From assembly GCF_000060285.1 (NCBI RefSeq), contig NC_008555.1, positions 992,001-1,056,000 on the forward strand: a stretch of DNA of 64,000 bases, read 5' to 3'. This document shows, one piece after another, positions 45,404 through 56,138 of the stretch. Position numbers and translations under genes: made by a program. Under the pieces are notes generated by a model. It saw only the letters and a list, made by a program, of their open reading frames with translations. It was not told where the DNA came from and ran no database searches. Position 1 is the first letter of the stretch, and every line of letters starts with the position of its first letter. The DNA is from Listeria welshimeri serovar 6b str. SLCC5334 (GTDB lineage Bacteria; Bacillota; Bacilli; Lactobacillales; Listeriaceae).

Positions 45404-46627
45404 TTGATTGAAAAACGAAATACCATAAGTGTGGAGCAAGCCAGAGAAGTATTATGTAACCAAATAACGCATCTTCCAGTAGAAAGAAAAATCGTAACAG
45501 AAGCATTAAATCAAGTTTTACAAGAGCCTGTTTTTGCCCCATTTCCTGCTCCTTATTTTAGACGTTCTGGTTATGATGGGTTTGCAATTACAGAAGCAGA
45601 TGACGGGAATTATCCAATTAGACTACATGTTGTTGCAGAAGTTCCTTGTGGAAAAACATATGATAAACCATTAAATCCAGGAGAAACGGTCCGAATAATG
45701 ACTGGGGCAAAAGTGCCTGATAACGCAGCAAAAATTATTATGCTTGAACAATCAAGAAATGCTGATAAAGAAAACGAAATTATTCTTATTAATACACAAA
45801 AGTCTAGTAACATTACAGAAATTGGTGCAGAGTTTGCGAAAGGCGATTTGCTGCTAGATCGTGGCCATATTTTGAATGCTGGATCAATAAGTTTATTGTC
45901 CTCATTTGGAATTCATGAAGTGCAAGTAATAAAAAAACCTAAAGTTGCAATTTTATCTACAGGTAGTGAACTCATTTCTGCTGGAAATCCGCTTCCTGAT
46001 GGCAAAATTTACAATAGTAATCAGCCGCTTCTTGAGAACTTATTAAAAGTACATCATGCAGAAATTTGTGTCGCCGAACAATTACCTGACAACTATGAAG
46101 ATACAAAAAAACGCTTGCTGGAACTGACAGAAATAGCTGATTTAATTATTACAACTGGCGGTGTTTCTGTAGGGGATTATGACTTTATGGCCGATATCGC
46201 GAAACAAGAAGCGGAATTACTTTTTAATAAAATTCAAATGCGACCAGGCAGTCCGACAACTGGAATGTGGTTGAATCAGACGCTTATTATTGCTCTTTCT
46301 GGAAATCCAGGGGCTTGCTTTACAGGTTTTTACTTGTTAGTAGAGCCTGTATTAGCAACTTTAATGGGAAAAGATACAACGGCGACTACCAAAGTGCGTG
46401 CTAAGATGGCGAGTGACTATACGAAAAATAATGGTTATGATCGTTTTTTACGCGGGACGTATCGTTTATCAGACGAAGGGGAATATTTGGTTGATTTGGT
46501 AGGTAGCGACATGTCTAGTGCACTCGGAAACCTTCATCTTACTACCTGTTTATTTAAAATCCCACGAGGGCAAGTTGGAAAATTCAAAGGAGAAGAGGTC
46601 GAAGCATGGCTACTATCCTCCAAGTAA
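45404..46627 (+). CDS. moeA: Molybdopterin molybdenumtransferase
   Basis: MoeA inserts molybdate into adenylylated molybdopterin. The 407-residue protein shows PYFRRSGYDGFAI near the N-terminus, STGSELI for the MoCF domain, TTGGVSVGDYDF and RPGSPTTGMW. The start is TTG 45404, after GGGAAG. It overlaps mobB by 22 bases, so the whole plus-strand cluster from here to moaA is one operon. Confidence 0.94.
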   Translation: MIEKRNTISVEQAREVLCNQITHLPVERKIVTEALNQVLQEPVFAPFPAPYFRRSGYDGFAITEADDGNYPIRLHVVAEVPCGKTYDKPLNPGETVRIMTGAKVPDNAAKIIMLEQSRNADKENEIILINTQKSSNITEIGAEFAKGDLLLDRGHILNAGSISLLSSFGIHEVQVIKKPKVAILSTGSELISAGNPLPDGKIYNSNQPLLENLLKVHHAEICVAEQLPDNYEDTKKRLLELTEIADLIITTGGVSVGDYDFMADIAKQEAELLFNKIQMRPGSPTTGMWLNQTLIIALSGNPGACFTGFYLLVEPVLATLMGKDTTATTKVRAKMASDYTKNNGYDRFLRGTYRLSDEGEYLVDLVGSDMSSALGNLHLTTCLFKIPRGQVGKFKGEEVEAWLLSSK

Positions 46628-47091
46628 TCGGTTTTAAAAACAGTGGTAAAACAACTTTAATAAATGCACTTATTAAAGCTAGTCATAAAGAAAACTATAC
46701 GGTTTCTGCCATCAAACATGATGCGCATGATTTTTCTGTGGATCATGTGGGAACGGATTCATATTCTTTTCAAGAAAGCGGTGCAGACGCTGTTGTTATA
46801 GCAAATTCTAGGCAATATGCTGTGATGGAACAAACTGGTATCGATTTAAAAGAAGCTATCCAAAAACTACCAGAATCAGATATTATTCTCATAGAAGGAT
46901 ACAAAGAAGGTCCTTTTCCAAAAATTATTTTAATTCGTGAAAAAGCCGAAATCGAACTTTTAAAAAACAGTAAAGCTGTTCATAAAATCGCGACATATAA
47001 TCCCGCGCTAAAAGAAGAAGCGATTTTTATTGGAGATGAGCAAACTTTAATTACATTTGCGGAAACGTTAATCAAGGAGTTTTTACAATGA
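46606..47091 (+). CDS. mobB: Molybdopterin-guanine dinucleotide biosynthesis protein B
   Basis: This 161-residue P-loop GTPase has GFKNSGKTTLI at the N-terminus and a Walker B-like ILIEGYKEGPFPKI. It assists MobA, probably by handling the GTP or cofactor. The start overlaps moeA and the stop overlaps moaE by four bases. MobA itself is encoded on the other strand 3.5 kb upstream. Confidence 0.92.
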   Translation: MATILQVIGFKNSGKTTLINALIKASHKENYTVSAIKHDAHDFSVDHVGTDSYSFQESGADAVVIANSRQYAVMEQTGIDLKEAIQKLPESDIILIEGYKEGPFPKIILIREKAEIELLKNSKAVHKIATYNPALKEEAIFIGDEQTLITFAETLIKEFLQ

Positions 47092-47510
47092 AATATGTAG
47101 CATTGCAACATGAAAAAATAGAAATCGGCTCACTTTCTGAAAAACTAATCAATAAAAATCATGGTGGGGTGAACCTGTTTATTGGAACGATTCGAGAATG
47201 GACTGGCGAAATTCAAACAGAAGAAATTCGTTACACTTCCTACGAAAAAATGGCGCTCAAAGAACTAAACAAGTTGGCTACAGAAGTTGAAGAGAAGTGG
47301 GGAGCAGATGTTGTTATCGTTCACCGGCTGGGAGTTTTGCAAATAACAGATATCGCTGTATTTATTGGGGTATCAACTCCACACCGTGCAGCTTGCTATG
47401 AAGGTTCCAGATATATTATTGAACGTTTAAAAGAACGTGTGCCTATATGGAAAGAAGAAAAAGATGTAGATAAGACAAGGTGGGGTGGCATAAATGCTAA
47501 CAACAGTTAA
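47088..47510 (+). CDS. moaE: Molybdopterin synthase catalytic subunit
   Basis: MoaE converts cyclic pyranopterin monophosphate to molybdopterin using sulfur from MoaD. The 140-residue protein has GTIREWTG at the substrate loop, TPHRAACYEGSRYIIERLK, and the catalytic lysines in KERVPIWKEE. It overlaps moaD by 17 bases, consistent with the heterotetramer they form. Confidence 0.95.
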   Translation: MKYVALQHEKIEIGSLSEKLINKNHGGVNLFIGTIREWTGEIQTEEIRYTSYEKMALKELNKLATEVEEKWGADVVIVHRLGVLQITDIAVFIGVSTPHRAACYEGSRYIIERLKERVPIWKEEKDVDKTRWGGINANNS

Positions 47511-47742
47511 ATTTTTTGCTTTTTTGGCCGAGAAGACACATAAAACAGAAGTGAAATTGAATTTGCAACAATGTCAAACAGTTGGTGAGGTTAGGGAAGT
47601 CATTAGTAGTGAATTTCCTGAAATAGCTGTGGATCTGGCGACATGTATGCTAGCTGTCAACATGGAATTTCAACAAGATCAGGATATGTTGCCAAAAGAA
47701 ATAACAGAAATTGCTGTTATTCCGCCAGTTAGCGGTGGATAA
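47494..47742 (+). CDS. moaD: Molybdopterin synthase sulfur carrier subunit
   Basis: This 82-residue ubiquitin-like protein ends in the double glycine of PPVSGG, which is thiocarboxylated by MoeB and then donates sulfur in the MoaE active site. The start lies inside the end of moaE. The MoeB enzyme is encoded 2 kb further on the minus strand. Confidence 0.94.
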   Translation: MLTTVKFFAFLAEKTHKTEVKLNLQQCQTVGEVREVISSEFPEIAVDLATCMLAVNMEFQQDQDMLPKEITEIAVIPPVSGG

Positions 47743-47754
47743 GGAGGATATCGA

Positions 47755-48237
47755 ATGGAAAAAGATGATTTAACCCACTTTAACGATGAAAAACGTGCGA
47801 AAATGGTGGATGTAACGAGTAAATCAGAAACGAAACGACGCGCAATCGCTAGAGCTACTATACATATGAATGAAGAAACATTAGCGCGTATCCATGCTGG
47901 TAAAATTGCTAAAGGAGATGTTCTAGCTGTTGCACAAGTAGCTGGTATCATGGCGGCAAAAAAAACAAGCGAGCTGATTCCAATGTGTCACCCGATTATG
48001 ACAACAAAAGCAGATATTTCTTTTGAAGATGATGGAAATACGGCGCTAACTATTACTTCAGAAGTTGTGACTGTAGGGAAAACGGGTGTAGAAATGGAAG
48101 CACTCACTGCAGTCACCATTGCTGCATTAACTATTTACGATATGTGTAAAGCCATGGATAAAGGTATGCGCATTGAAAAAACCTATTTAGTTGAAAAAAC
48201 AGGTGGGAAAAGTGGTACATTTAAAGCAGAAGCGTAA
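47755..48237 (+). CDS. moaC: Cyclic pyranopterin monophosphate synthase
   Basis: MoaC works with MoaA to make cyclic pyranopterin monophosphate from GTP. The 160-residue protein shows the conserved IPMCHPIM motif near residue 77 and [20 protein letters not shown] with the catalytic aspartate and lysines. AAGGAGG precedes the ATG. It lies 12 bp after moaD and 28 bp before moaA. Confidence 0.96.
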   Translation: MEKDDLTHFNDEKRAKMVDVTSKSETKRRAIARATIHMNEETLARIHAGKIAKGDVLAVAQVAGIMAAKKTSELIPMCHPIMTTKADISFEDDGNTALTITSEVVTVGKTGVEMEALTAVTIAALTIYDMCKAMDKGMRIEKTYLVEKTGGKSGTFKAEA

Positions 48238-48265
48238 CTATTTTGTAGGATAGGAGTTTTGTTTT

Positions 48266-49267
48266 ATGCAATTATTAAAGGATAAATTTGGGCGGGTACA
48301 CGATTATATACGCATTTCAGTAACGGATCGCTGTAATTTAAGGTGTGTGTATTGTATGCCCGAAGAAGGCCTGACATTTTTGCCCCATGAGAAAGTACTA
48401 TCCAAAGATGAAATTGTCAGTTTTATGGAGCTAATGGTACAATTTGGCATTAAAAAAGTACGTATTACTGGTGGAGAACCGCTACTTAGAACCGATATTG
48501 TAGAAATTGTTCGTGGGCTTGGAGCAATTCCTGAAATAGAAGATATTTCCATTACAACGAATGCGATGTATTTGGCAAAAAAAGCAGAAGCACTTAAAGA
48601 AGCTGGACTTACACGCGTAAATATTAGTTTGGATTCATTACATGCAGATCGTTTTCAAGCAATTACACGCGGCGGAAGATTGCAAAAAGTACTTGATGGT
48701 ATTCAAAAAGCAGAAGAGGTTGGGCTGTTCCCAATTAAACTCAATGTTGTTTTAATCAAAGGGCAAAACGATGACGAAATAACTGATTTTCTCAAGTTTA
48801 CTAAAGATAAAGATATTAATATTCGCTTTATTGAATATATGCCAATTGGTCACGCAGGTACGAGCTGGAAAGAAAAATATTTGCCGCTAGATACAATTTT
48901 TGAAGCGTGTGATGCGATTGGTTTTGAATATGAAGCAGTTGATTCTATTCGTGGAAATGGTCCTTCTGAAAATTTCCGAATTAAAGGAGCGAAAGGGACT
49001 TTTGGTGTGATTCATCCAGTTAGCTCCCATTTTTGTGACAGCTGTAATCGACTCCGACTCACAGCAGATGGGTATATCAAAGCATGTCTATATTGGGATG
49101 AGGAAATGAACATTCGCCCATTTATACATGAGCCTGTGAAACTCATGCAACTCGTGCAAAAAGCAATTGATAATAAACCAGAAAATCATGAAATGGCACT
49201 CAAATTACAAGATGAGGTTCAATCTAATAAGCCAACTTGGCGACGTATGAGTCAAATTGGTGGATAA
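48266..49267 (+). CDS. moaA: GTP 3',8-cyclase (radical SAM)
   Basis: This 333-residue radical SAM enzyme has the first iron-sulfur cluster motif [10 protein letters not shown] near residue 25. The SAM site includes ITGGEPLL. The C-terminal second cluster is [19 protein letters not shown] with a third cysteine, and the protein ends in the required GG. It performs the first step of molybdenum cofactor synthesis. It is the last plus-strand gene of the cluster. Confidence 0.97.
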   Translation: MQLLKDKFGRVHDYIRISVTDRCNLRCVYCMPEEGLTFLPHEKVLSKDEIVSFMELMVQFGIKKVRITGGEPLLRTDIVEIVRGLGAIPEIEDISITTNAMYLAKKAEALKEAGLTRVNISLDSLHADRFQAITRGGRLQKVLDGIQKAEEVGLFPIKLNVVLIKGQNDDEITDFLKFTKDKDINIRFIEYMPIGHAGTSWKEKYLPLDTIFEACDAIGFEYEAVDSIRGNGPSENFRIKGAKGTFGVIHPVSSHFCDSCNRLRLTADGYIKACLYWDEEMNIRPFIHEPVKLMQLVQKAIDNKPENHEMALKLQDEVQSNKPTWRRMSQIGG

Positions 49268-49310
49268 AATAAAACATCCGGCGCAAATTTCGGCCGGATG
49301 TTTTATTTTT
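49268..49310. terminator. Bidirectional terminator between moaA and moaB
   Basis: AAAACATCCGGC and GCCGGATGTTTT form a perfect 12-bp stem with T runs on both strands. Confidence 0.92.
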
Positions 49311-49791
49311 GTCGTTCTGCTATTAAATGTGGTAATTCAGGTATAATCAATTTTTCCATAGCGAGTTTGCAAGCATTACTTGAACCCGGTAATGCAAAAA
49401 TCAGTAATCCATTTTCTGAAAAACCTGCGAACGCACGAGATACCATTGCTCGGCTGCCAACTTCTTCATAACTTAGCATCCGAAAAATTTCGCCAAAACC
49501 CGGGATTTCTTGCTGAATAGTTGCAAATAGCGCTTCATACGTAATATCGCGCCTAGCAATCCCTGTACCACCATTAGTAATTAAACAAAAGGAACCATTA
49601 GTTGCTAAGTCGTTCATTTTTTGTTTAATGAGGGCAGCATCATCAGGAACGATAACCCTTGAAATCACTTGATGCCCTGCCAATTCTAACTGTGATTGAA
49701 TCAATCTGCCACTAGTATCTGTTGTTAAATTTCGTGTATCGCTAATCGTTAAAATGCTACATGTGACCTTAATAAAAGCCTTTTGTTCCAT
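49303..49791 (-). CDS. moaB: Molybdopterin adenylyltransferase-type protein MoaB
   Basis: This 162-residue MoCF-domain protein activates molybdopterin by adenylation before molybdate insertion. TISDTRNLTTDTSG, LITNGGTGIARRD and FALPGSSNA are the family landmarks, with the GGTG loop intact. CAAAAGGAGGCAG precedes the ATG on the minus strand. It follows moeB by 11 bp in the same small minus-strand unit, converging on the main cluster. Confidence 0.94.
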   Translation of the reverse strand: MEQKAFIKVTCSILTISDTRNLTTDTSGRLIQSQLELAGHQVISRVIVPDDAALIKQKMNDLATNGSFCLITNGGTGIARRDITYEALFATIQQEIPGFGEIFRMLSYEEVGSRAMVSRAFAGFSENGLLIFALPGSSNACKLAMEKLIIPELPHLIAERQK

Positions 49792-49802
49792 AACTGCCTC
49801 CT

Positions 49803-50801
49803 TTAATTGAAAAATAGTTGATACGTTTTTTTCGCTTCCGCTAAATTTTCTGTTCCGTGAAGTAAAACACGACCATTTTTAAAGATAACAAATTGGAACT
49901 TTTTGTATTTGAAACTAAGTAAAGCCGGATTTTCTTTATAAGTAATTTTTTGTTCTGCTAGCAGTTGTTTGATTTCGCGGTAGTTGCTTTTATTTGGCAA
50001 GCGAAATTGTACTGTATCCCGTCCGCAAAGAGCTACCGTTTGCTCGGAGAAAGGAACTTCCGAAAGGCTTTTTTCGGATGTGCAACCAGGACAATCGGGA
50101 CGTTTTGGGACTTCAATCGACTGAAAAGTAAACTGCCAATTATCTAGTTGATAGTATGTATTTGCTTTGAAATCAGGATTTATAATCATTTGCGTAAGTA
50201 AGGAAACTTGCATCCCAGCTACTATCGGAATTAACGCGCCGTCTACACCTATAATATCGCAGCTAGCAGTATTTGTTTGTGGGATATCCCCAAGTAAACA
50301 ATGCAAACAAGCAGAATCCGGAGGGACGATTGGCATAAGGTTAGCATAATTGCCTGCGCAAGAAGTGAAAATCCAAGGAATCTGATTGATTAAACAAAAT
50401 TGATTCAAAAAATTACGCGTCATAAAATTATCTGTACAGTCCAGTATATAATCCACTTTTTGTGCAAAAGGGGTTAGGCTAATCATATTAGCATCATCGA
50501 CCAAATAATCTATTTTGATGTTGCTATTAATCAGGCGCAAAGCTTTCTGTGCTGCGTAGGCTTTTGCCTGTTTCTCTAAGGCATCTTTTTCTGTGAAAAG
50601 CGATTGTCGTTGTAAATTACTTAGCTCCACATAATCACGATCAATGAGAATCAATTCTCCAAAGCCCATTCGTGCGCAAATTTCTGCTGCATAAGAACCA
50701 ATTGCACCAACACCCACAATCAAAATGGTTTTTGAAAGCAATGTTTCTTGCCCTTTTTTACCAATATTCGCGCCTCGCATTTGTCTATCGTAGCGTTCCA
50801 A
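49803..50801 (-). CDS. moeB: Molybdopterin synthase adenylyltransferase (ThiF/MoeB family)
   Basis: This E1-like enzyme of about 332 residues adenylates the C-terminal glycine of MoaD. LERYDRQMRG opens the domain, the nucleotide fold is VGVGAIGSYAAE, and the zinc site is formed by CLHC and CPGC. A C-terminal extension is present, but no rhodanese motif is seen. TTG 50801 is chosen because AAGGAAGGTG precedes it; ATG 50822 has no ribosome binding site. ThiF-type activity in thiamine synthesis is a less likely alternative. Confidence 0.9.
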   Translation of the reverse strand: MERYDRQMRGANIGKKGQETLLSKTILIVGVGAIGSYAAEICARMGFGELILIDRDYVELSNLQRQSLFTEKDALEKQAKAYAAQKALRLINSNIKIDYLVDDANMISLTPFAQKVDYILDCTDNFMTRNFLNQFCLINQIPWIFTSCAGNYANLMPIVPPDSACLHCLLGDIPQTNTASCDIIGVDGALIPIVAGMQVSLLTQMIINPDFKANTYYQLDNWQFTFQSIEVPKRPDCPGCTSEKSLSEVPFSEQTVALCGRDTVQFRLPNKSNYREIKQLLAEQKITYKENPALLSFKYKKFQFVIFKNGRVLLHGTENLAEAKKTYQLFFN

Positions 50802-50869
50802 GTTTTTCACCTTCCTTCCCATTTTATTTTACCAGAAAATCCACTAAACAAGTATGTGGGAGATTTAAA

Positions 50870-50899
50870 ACAAAAAACCACAGGAGATTATTCCTGTGG
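50870..50899 (-). terminator. Terminator of the peptide deformylase gene
   Basis: On the minus strand CCACAGGA pairs with TCCTGTGG, followed by six T. Confidence 0.9.
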
Positions 50900-50910
50900 C
50901 TGGTTAATTT

Positions 50911-51462
50911 TTAGCCAAATACATCTACATCAGGTGGTAAGTAGGATGGATTTTCTTTATTAATGTGATCATAAAACATAATACCGTTCAAATGATCAAT
51001 TTCGTGTTGAACAACAATTGCTGGATAATCTTTAAAACGCAATTTAAGCGGTATTCCGTTTTCATCAAAAGCATCAATTGTTACACGTTCGCTACGCACA
51101 ACATATCCTGGAACTTCTCGGTCGACAGAAAGACAACCCTCACCACCAGAAAGACAAGCTTGCTGAACAGAATGACTACGGATTTTTGGATTATAAAGCA
51201 CATAACTATAAAGACGATCTTTTTCATCGTGTACATGAATAGCTAAGATACGTTTTGTTACAGCGAGTTGTGGAGCAGCAATTCCAACACCACCACGCAA
51301 ACCATATTTTTCCGCTAACTCTTCATCTTGACTATTAATTAGAAACTCGAGCATGTCGTGCCCTAATTTTTTTTCTTCATCTGAAAGCGGGAAAGTCACT
51401 TCTGACGCAACTTCGCGAAGTGCGGGATGACCTTCTCGTACAATATCGTCCATTGTAAGCAT
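50911..51462 (-). CDS. def: Peptide deformylase, type II
   Basis: Deformylase removes the formyl group from the initiator methionine of nascent proteins. All three metal-site motifs are intact: [16 protein letters not shown] and QHEIDHLNG. The 183-residue length and the insert between motifs 1 and 2 place it in the Gram-positive type II group. CAGGAGAG precedes the ATG. It stands alone on the minus strand, divergent from pdhA across an 830-bp gap. Confidence 0.95.
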   Translation of the reverse strand: MLTMDDIVREGHPALREVASEVTFPLSDEEKKLGHDMLEFLINSQDEELAEKYGLRGGVGIAAPQLAVTKRILAIHVHDEKDRLYSYVLYNPKIRSHSVQQACLSGGEGCLSVDREVPGYVVRSERVTIDAFDENGIPLKLRFKDYPAIVVQHEIDHLNGIMFYDHINKENPSYLPPDVDVFG

Positions 51463-51580
51463 GATTTGATTCTCTCCTGTTCTTTAATAACATATTCTTA
51501 TTTTAACAAAAGAACGAAAAAAAAGGAATGAAATATTACTTTGAGCGAAAAAACAGTGTTTTTATAGGACTAAAGACATA

Positions 51581-51598
51581 TTTGTTAAAAATAACAAA
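51581..51598. repeat. Inverted repeat TTTGTTA-N4-TAACAAA
   Basis: Perfect 7-bp arms flank four A residues. It is the outermost of three inverted repeats in the pdhA upstream gap. Confidence 0.6.
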
Positions 51599-51670
51599 GT
51601 TTAAATAACGAACATTATTAAATTAAAACAGTGTATTGTTCGTGTAAATCAAACAACGAAAAATTTTTTA

Positions 51671-51690
51671 AGTTTGTGAAATCACAAACT
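51671..51690. repeat. 20-bp palindrome AGTTTGTGA-AA-TCACAAACT
   Basis: Perfect 9-bp arms are separated by two bases. The half site TTGTGA resembles Rex and Crp/Fnr half sites, but the N2 spacing fits neither (both need N6). A dimeric regulator is likely if it is functional. Confidence 0.65.
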
Positions 51691-51980
51691 AATGAAAACC
51701 TTTAATTAAAACGCTGAAATAGGTGTGATAATGCGAGAATTGCAATATTATATAACAGTTTGTATCTGTTTCATCTTTTTTTAATACAGAAGTGGAAAGC
51801 GAATGATTTAAGTAATAATGCCATTGTAAGCGATAAAACAATTAGAGATTAACTTATTGACTTCATAATCTGGGTAGTGTAAATTAAGAGAGAAGATTAG
51901 TGTATTAATGAAATTCTTGTTTTTTAGTAAAACAGAATTAACTTTTATTAAAAAGGAAAGTTCCTACATTTTTATGAAAC

Positions 51981-52010
51981 ATTGTGAAAGAATGAAAGTT
52001 TTTTCACAAT
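51981..52010. repeat. Inverted repeat ATTGTGAAA-N12-TTTCACAAT
   Basis: Perfect 9-bp arms carry the same TTGTGA / TCACAA half sites as the palindrome at 51671, here 12 bases apart, about 280 bp before pdhA. Confidence 0.6.
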
Positions 52011-52275
52011 CTCTCTTAAAACCCATGTTTTCAATAAGGATTTTGTGGTAATAACTGGAGAGGCTGTGCAATAAGTTGATGGGAATTTAGAAAAAAGCTT
52101 CCGGAATTCGCTTCTTTCTATAGAATAACTTTTCTTTTTACTACGCTATTATAATTAATACACAATCAGGATGGCAGTTTTAGATGAATCATTTTAGGAT
52201 GGTAAATGACCGGACGAGCGTTACATGAAACGCGTACCTGACTAATGAAGAATTTAAACTGTACAATGTGAATGA

Positions 52276-53409
<1,134 letters not shown>

Positions 53410-53411
53410 TC

Positions 53412-54389
53412 ATGGCGCAAAAAACAATGATTCAAGCGATTACAGATGCGCTTGCAGTAGAACTTGAAAAAGACGAAAACGTATTAGTTTTTGGGGAAGA
53501 CGTTGGTAAAAACGGCGGCGTATTCCGTGCAACAGAAGGATTACAAGAAAAATTTGGCGAAGAACGTGTATTTGATACTCCTTTAGCAGAATCTGGTATT
53601 GGTGGTCTTGCTATCGGTCTTGCACTTGAAGGCTTCCGTCCAGTTCCTGAAATTCAATTCTTCGGCTTCGTATTTGAAGTAATGGATTCCGTTGCTGGTC
53701 AAATGGCTCGTATGCGTTACCGTACAGGCGGAACTCGTACTGCTCCAATTACAATTCGCGCACCTTTTGGTGGTGGAGTTCACACACCAGAAATGCACGC
53801 TGATAACTTAGAAGGATTAATGGCTCAATCTCCTGGTTTAAAAGTGGTTATTCCATCCACTCCATATGATGCTAAAGGTCTTTTAATCTCAGCAATTCGT
53901 GATAATGACCCAGTAATCTTCCTAGAACATATGAAATTATATCGTTCTTTCCGTGAAGAAGTTCCAGAAGGCGAATACACAGTAGAAATTGGTAAAGCAG
54001 CTGTTCGTCGTGAAGGTACGGATGTTTCTATCATCACTTACGGTGCAATGGTACAAGAATCAATGAAAGCAGCAGAAGCTCTTGAAAAAGATGGCGTATC
54101 TGTAGAAGTTATCGATTTACGTACAATTAGCCCAATTGATGTGGAAACAATCATTGCTTCCGTTAAGAAAACAAACCGTGCTGTCGTAGTTCAAGAAGCA
54201 CAAAAACAAGCTGGTATTGCAGCTAATATCGTTGCAGAAATTAACGATCATGCAATCCTTTCTCTAGAAGCGCCAGTTATGCGTGTTGCTGCTCCAGATA
54301 GCGTATTCCCGTTCTCTCAAGCAGAAACAGTATGGCTACCAAATCATAACGATATCATCGAACGTGTAAAAGAAGTTATTGCATTTTAA
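53412..54389 (+). CDS. pdhB: Pyruvate dehydrogenase E1 component subunit beta
   Basis: E1 beta (325 residues) completes the active site with E1 alpha. [15 protein letters not shown] opens the pyrimidine-binding domain, and the C-terminal transketolase domain carries [23 protein letters not shown] in the end of pdhA precedes its ATG. It is followed by a 110-base spacer with a stable hairpin before pdhC. Confidence 0.97.
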   Translation: MAQKTMIQAITDALAVELEKDENVLVFGEDVGKNGGVFRATEGLQEKFGEERVFDTPLAESGIGGLAIGLALEGFRPVPEIQFFGFVFEVMDSVAGQMARMRYRTGGTRTAPITIRAPFGGGVHTPEMHADNLEGLMAQSPGLKVVIPSTPYDAKGLLISAIRDNDPVIFLEHMKLYRSFREEVPEGEYTVEIGKAAVRREGTDVSIITYGAMVQESMKAAEALEKDGVSVEVIDLRTISPIDVETIIASVKKTNRAVVVQEAQKQAGIAANIVAEINDHAILSLEAPVMRVAAPDSVFPFSQAETVWLPNHNDIIERVKEVIAF

Positions 54390-54450
54390 TTTATAATGAC
54401 CATTTTAAAACTTATGGGGAGTTTTAGAAGGGGCAAGAAATATTTTTATA

Positions 54451-54477
54451 CTAAGGTTCAGTTTATCTGAACCTTAG
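54451..54477 (+). other. Intra-operon hairpin between pdhB and pdhC
   Basis: CTAAGGTTCAG and CTGAACCTTAG form a perfect 11-bp stem with a five-base loop and no T run. It lies 23 bases before the pdhC ATG. An mRNA stabiliser or processing site is more likely than a terminator. Confidence 0.6.
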
Positions 54478-54499
54478 AAATTACAGGAGGCTTAATAAA

Positions 54500-56134
54500 A
54501 TGGCATATTCATTTAAATTACCGGATATCGGTGAAGGTATCCATGAAGGTGAAATCGTTAAATGGTTTGTACAACCAGGCGATAAGATTGAAGAAGATGA
54601 ATCCCTATTTGAAGTTCAAAACGACAAATCAGTGGAAGAAATCACTTCTCCAGTTTCAGGAACAATTAAAGAAATCAAAGTTGCTGAAGGTACAGTGGCT
54701 ACAGTTGGACAAGTACTAGTAACATTTGATGGCGTAGAAGGTCACGAAGACGACGCCGAAGAAGAAAGCGCAGCACCAAAAGCAGAATCCACAGAATCAA
54801 CTCCGAAACCCGCACAAACTAGCGGAAAAGGAATTTTCGAATTTAAATTACCAGATATTGGTGAAGGAATTCATGAAGGTGAAATTGTTAAATGGTTTAT
54901 TCAACCGGGCGATAAAGTAGAAGAAGATCAGTCCATTTTTGAAGTGCAAAACGACAAATCTGTCGAAGAAATTACTTCTCCAGTAGATGGAACTGTTAAA
55001 GATATTTTAGTTAGTGAAGGTACAGTAGCAACAGTTGGTCAAGTATTAGTAACATTTGAAGGTGATTTTGAAGGAGAAGCAAGTCATGAATCTACTCCAG
55101 AATCCCCAGCAGAAGAAGCTGAACTTACAAATAACGATGCAACTTCCGCACCAGCAACAGGTGGAAACGGAACTCCATCATCTAAAAAAGATCCTAATGG
55201 CCTTGTAATTGCAATGCCTTCTGTACGTAAATATGCTCGTGAAAAAGGCGTTAATATTGCTGAAGTAGCAGGCTCTGGAAAAAATAACCGCGTAGTTAAA
55301 GCTGATATTGATGCTTTCCTAAACGGCGAACAACCAGCTGCAGCAACTACTTCTGCTCAAACAGAAGAAAAAGCATCTGCACCAAAAGCAGAAAAAACAG
55401 CTGCAAAACAATCTGTTCCAAGTTCCGATGCTTACCCAGAAACACGCGAAAAATTAACACCAACTCGTCGTGCAATTGCAAAAGCAATGGTAAACTCGAA
55501 ACATACAGCACCGCACGTTACGCTAATGGACGAAATCGAAGTAACTGCACTTATGGCTCACCGCAAACGTTTCAAAGAAGTGGCTGCCGAAAAAGGTATC
55601 AAACTAACTTTCTTACCTTATATGGTGAAAGCTCTTGTTGCAACGCTTCGTGACTTCCCAGTGCTTAACACAACTTTAGACGATGCAACTGAAGAACTTG
55701 TTTACAAACATTACTTCAACGTTGGTATCGCAGCAGATACAGACCACGGTTTATATGTACCAGTAATTAAAAATGCTGACAAAAAATCCGTATTCCAAAT
55801 TTCTGATGAAATCAACGAACTAGCTGGAAAAGCACGTGATGGTAAATTAACAGCTGACGAAATGCGCCACGGTTCCGCAACTATTTCTAATATTGGTTCT
55901 GCCGGTGGACAATGGTTCACTCCAGTAATTAATTACCCAGAAGTTGCTATCCTAGGTGTTGGTCGTATTGCTCAAAAACCTATCGTAAAAGATGGCGAAA
56001 TTGTAGCAGCACCAGTATTAGCGCTTTCCTTAAGCTTTGACCACCGTGTCATTGACGGAGCAACTGCTCAAAAAGCAATGAACAATATTAAACGTTTATT
56101 AAACGATCCAGAATTATTACTAATGGAGGTGTAA
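54500..56134 (+). CDS. pdhC: Dihydrolipoamide acetyltransferase (E2) with two lipoyl domains
   Basis: E2 (544 residues) forms the core of the complex and transfers the acetyl group to CoA. Lipoyl domain 1 (about 3-77) and lipoyl domain 2 (about 113-187) each carry the lipoylated lysine in QNDKSVEEI. An Ala/Pro/Glu-rich linker leads to the E1/E3-binding domain (about 236-275), then the catalytic domain with the active-site [10 protein letters not shown]. Two lipoyl domains rather than one set it apart from the B. subtilis E2. Confidence 0.97.
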   Translation: MAYSFKLPDIGEGIHEGEIVKWFVQPGDKIEEDESLFEVQNDKSVEEITSPVSGTIKEIKVAEGTVATVGQVLVTFDGVEGHEDDAEEESAAPKAESTESTPKPAQTSGKGIFEFKLPDIGEGIHEGEIVKWFIQPGDKVEEDQSIFEVQNDKSVEEITSPVDGTVKDILVSEGTVATVGQVLVTFEGDFEGEASHESTPESPAEEAELTNNDATSAPATGGNGTPSSKKDPNGLVIAMPSVRKYAREKGVNIAEVAGSGKNNRVVKADIDAFLNGEQPAAATTSAQTEEKASAPKAEKTAAKQSVPSSDAYPETREKLTPTRRAIAKAMVNSKHTAPHVTLMDEIEVTALMAHRKRFKEVAAEKGIKLTFLPYMVKALVATLRDFPVLNTTLDDATEELVYKHYFNVGIAADTDHGLYVPVIKNADKKSVFQISDEINELAGKARDGKLTADEMRHGSATISNIGSAGGQWFTPVINYPEVAILGVGRIAQKPIVKDGEIVAAPVLALSLSFDHRVIDGATAQKAMNNIKRLLNDPELLLMEV

Positions 56135-56138
56135 CAAA

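Noticed and set aside
51671-52010. Rex or Crp/Fnr binding sites upstream of pdhA
   Set aside because: Half sites fit (TTGTGA / TCACAA), but spacings of 2 and 12 do not match the required 6. I list them as unassigned inverted repeats.
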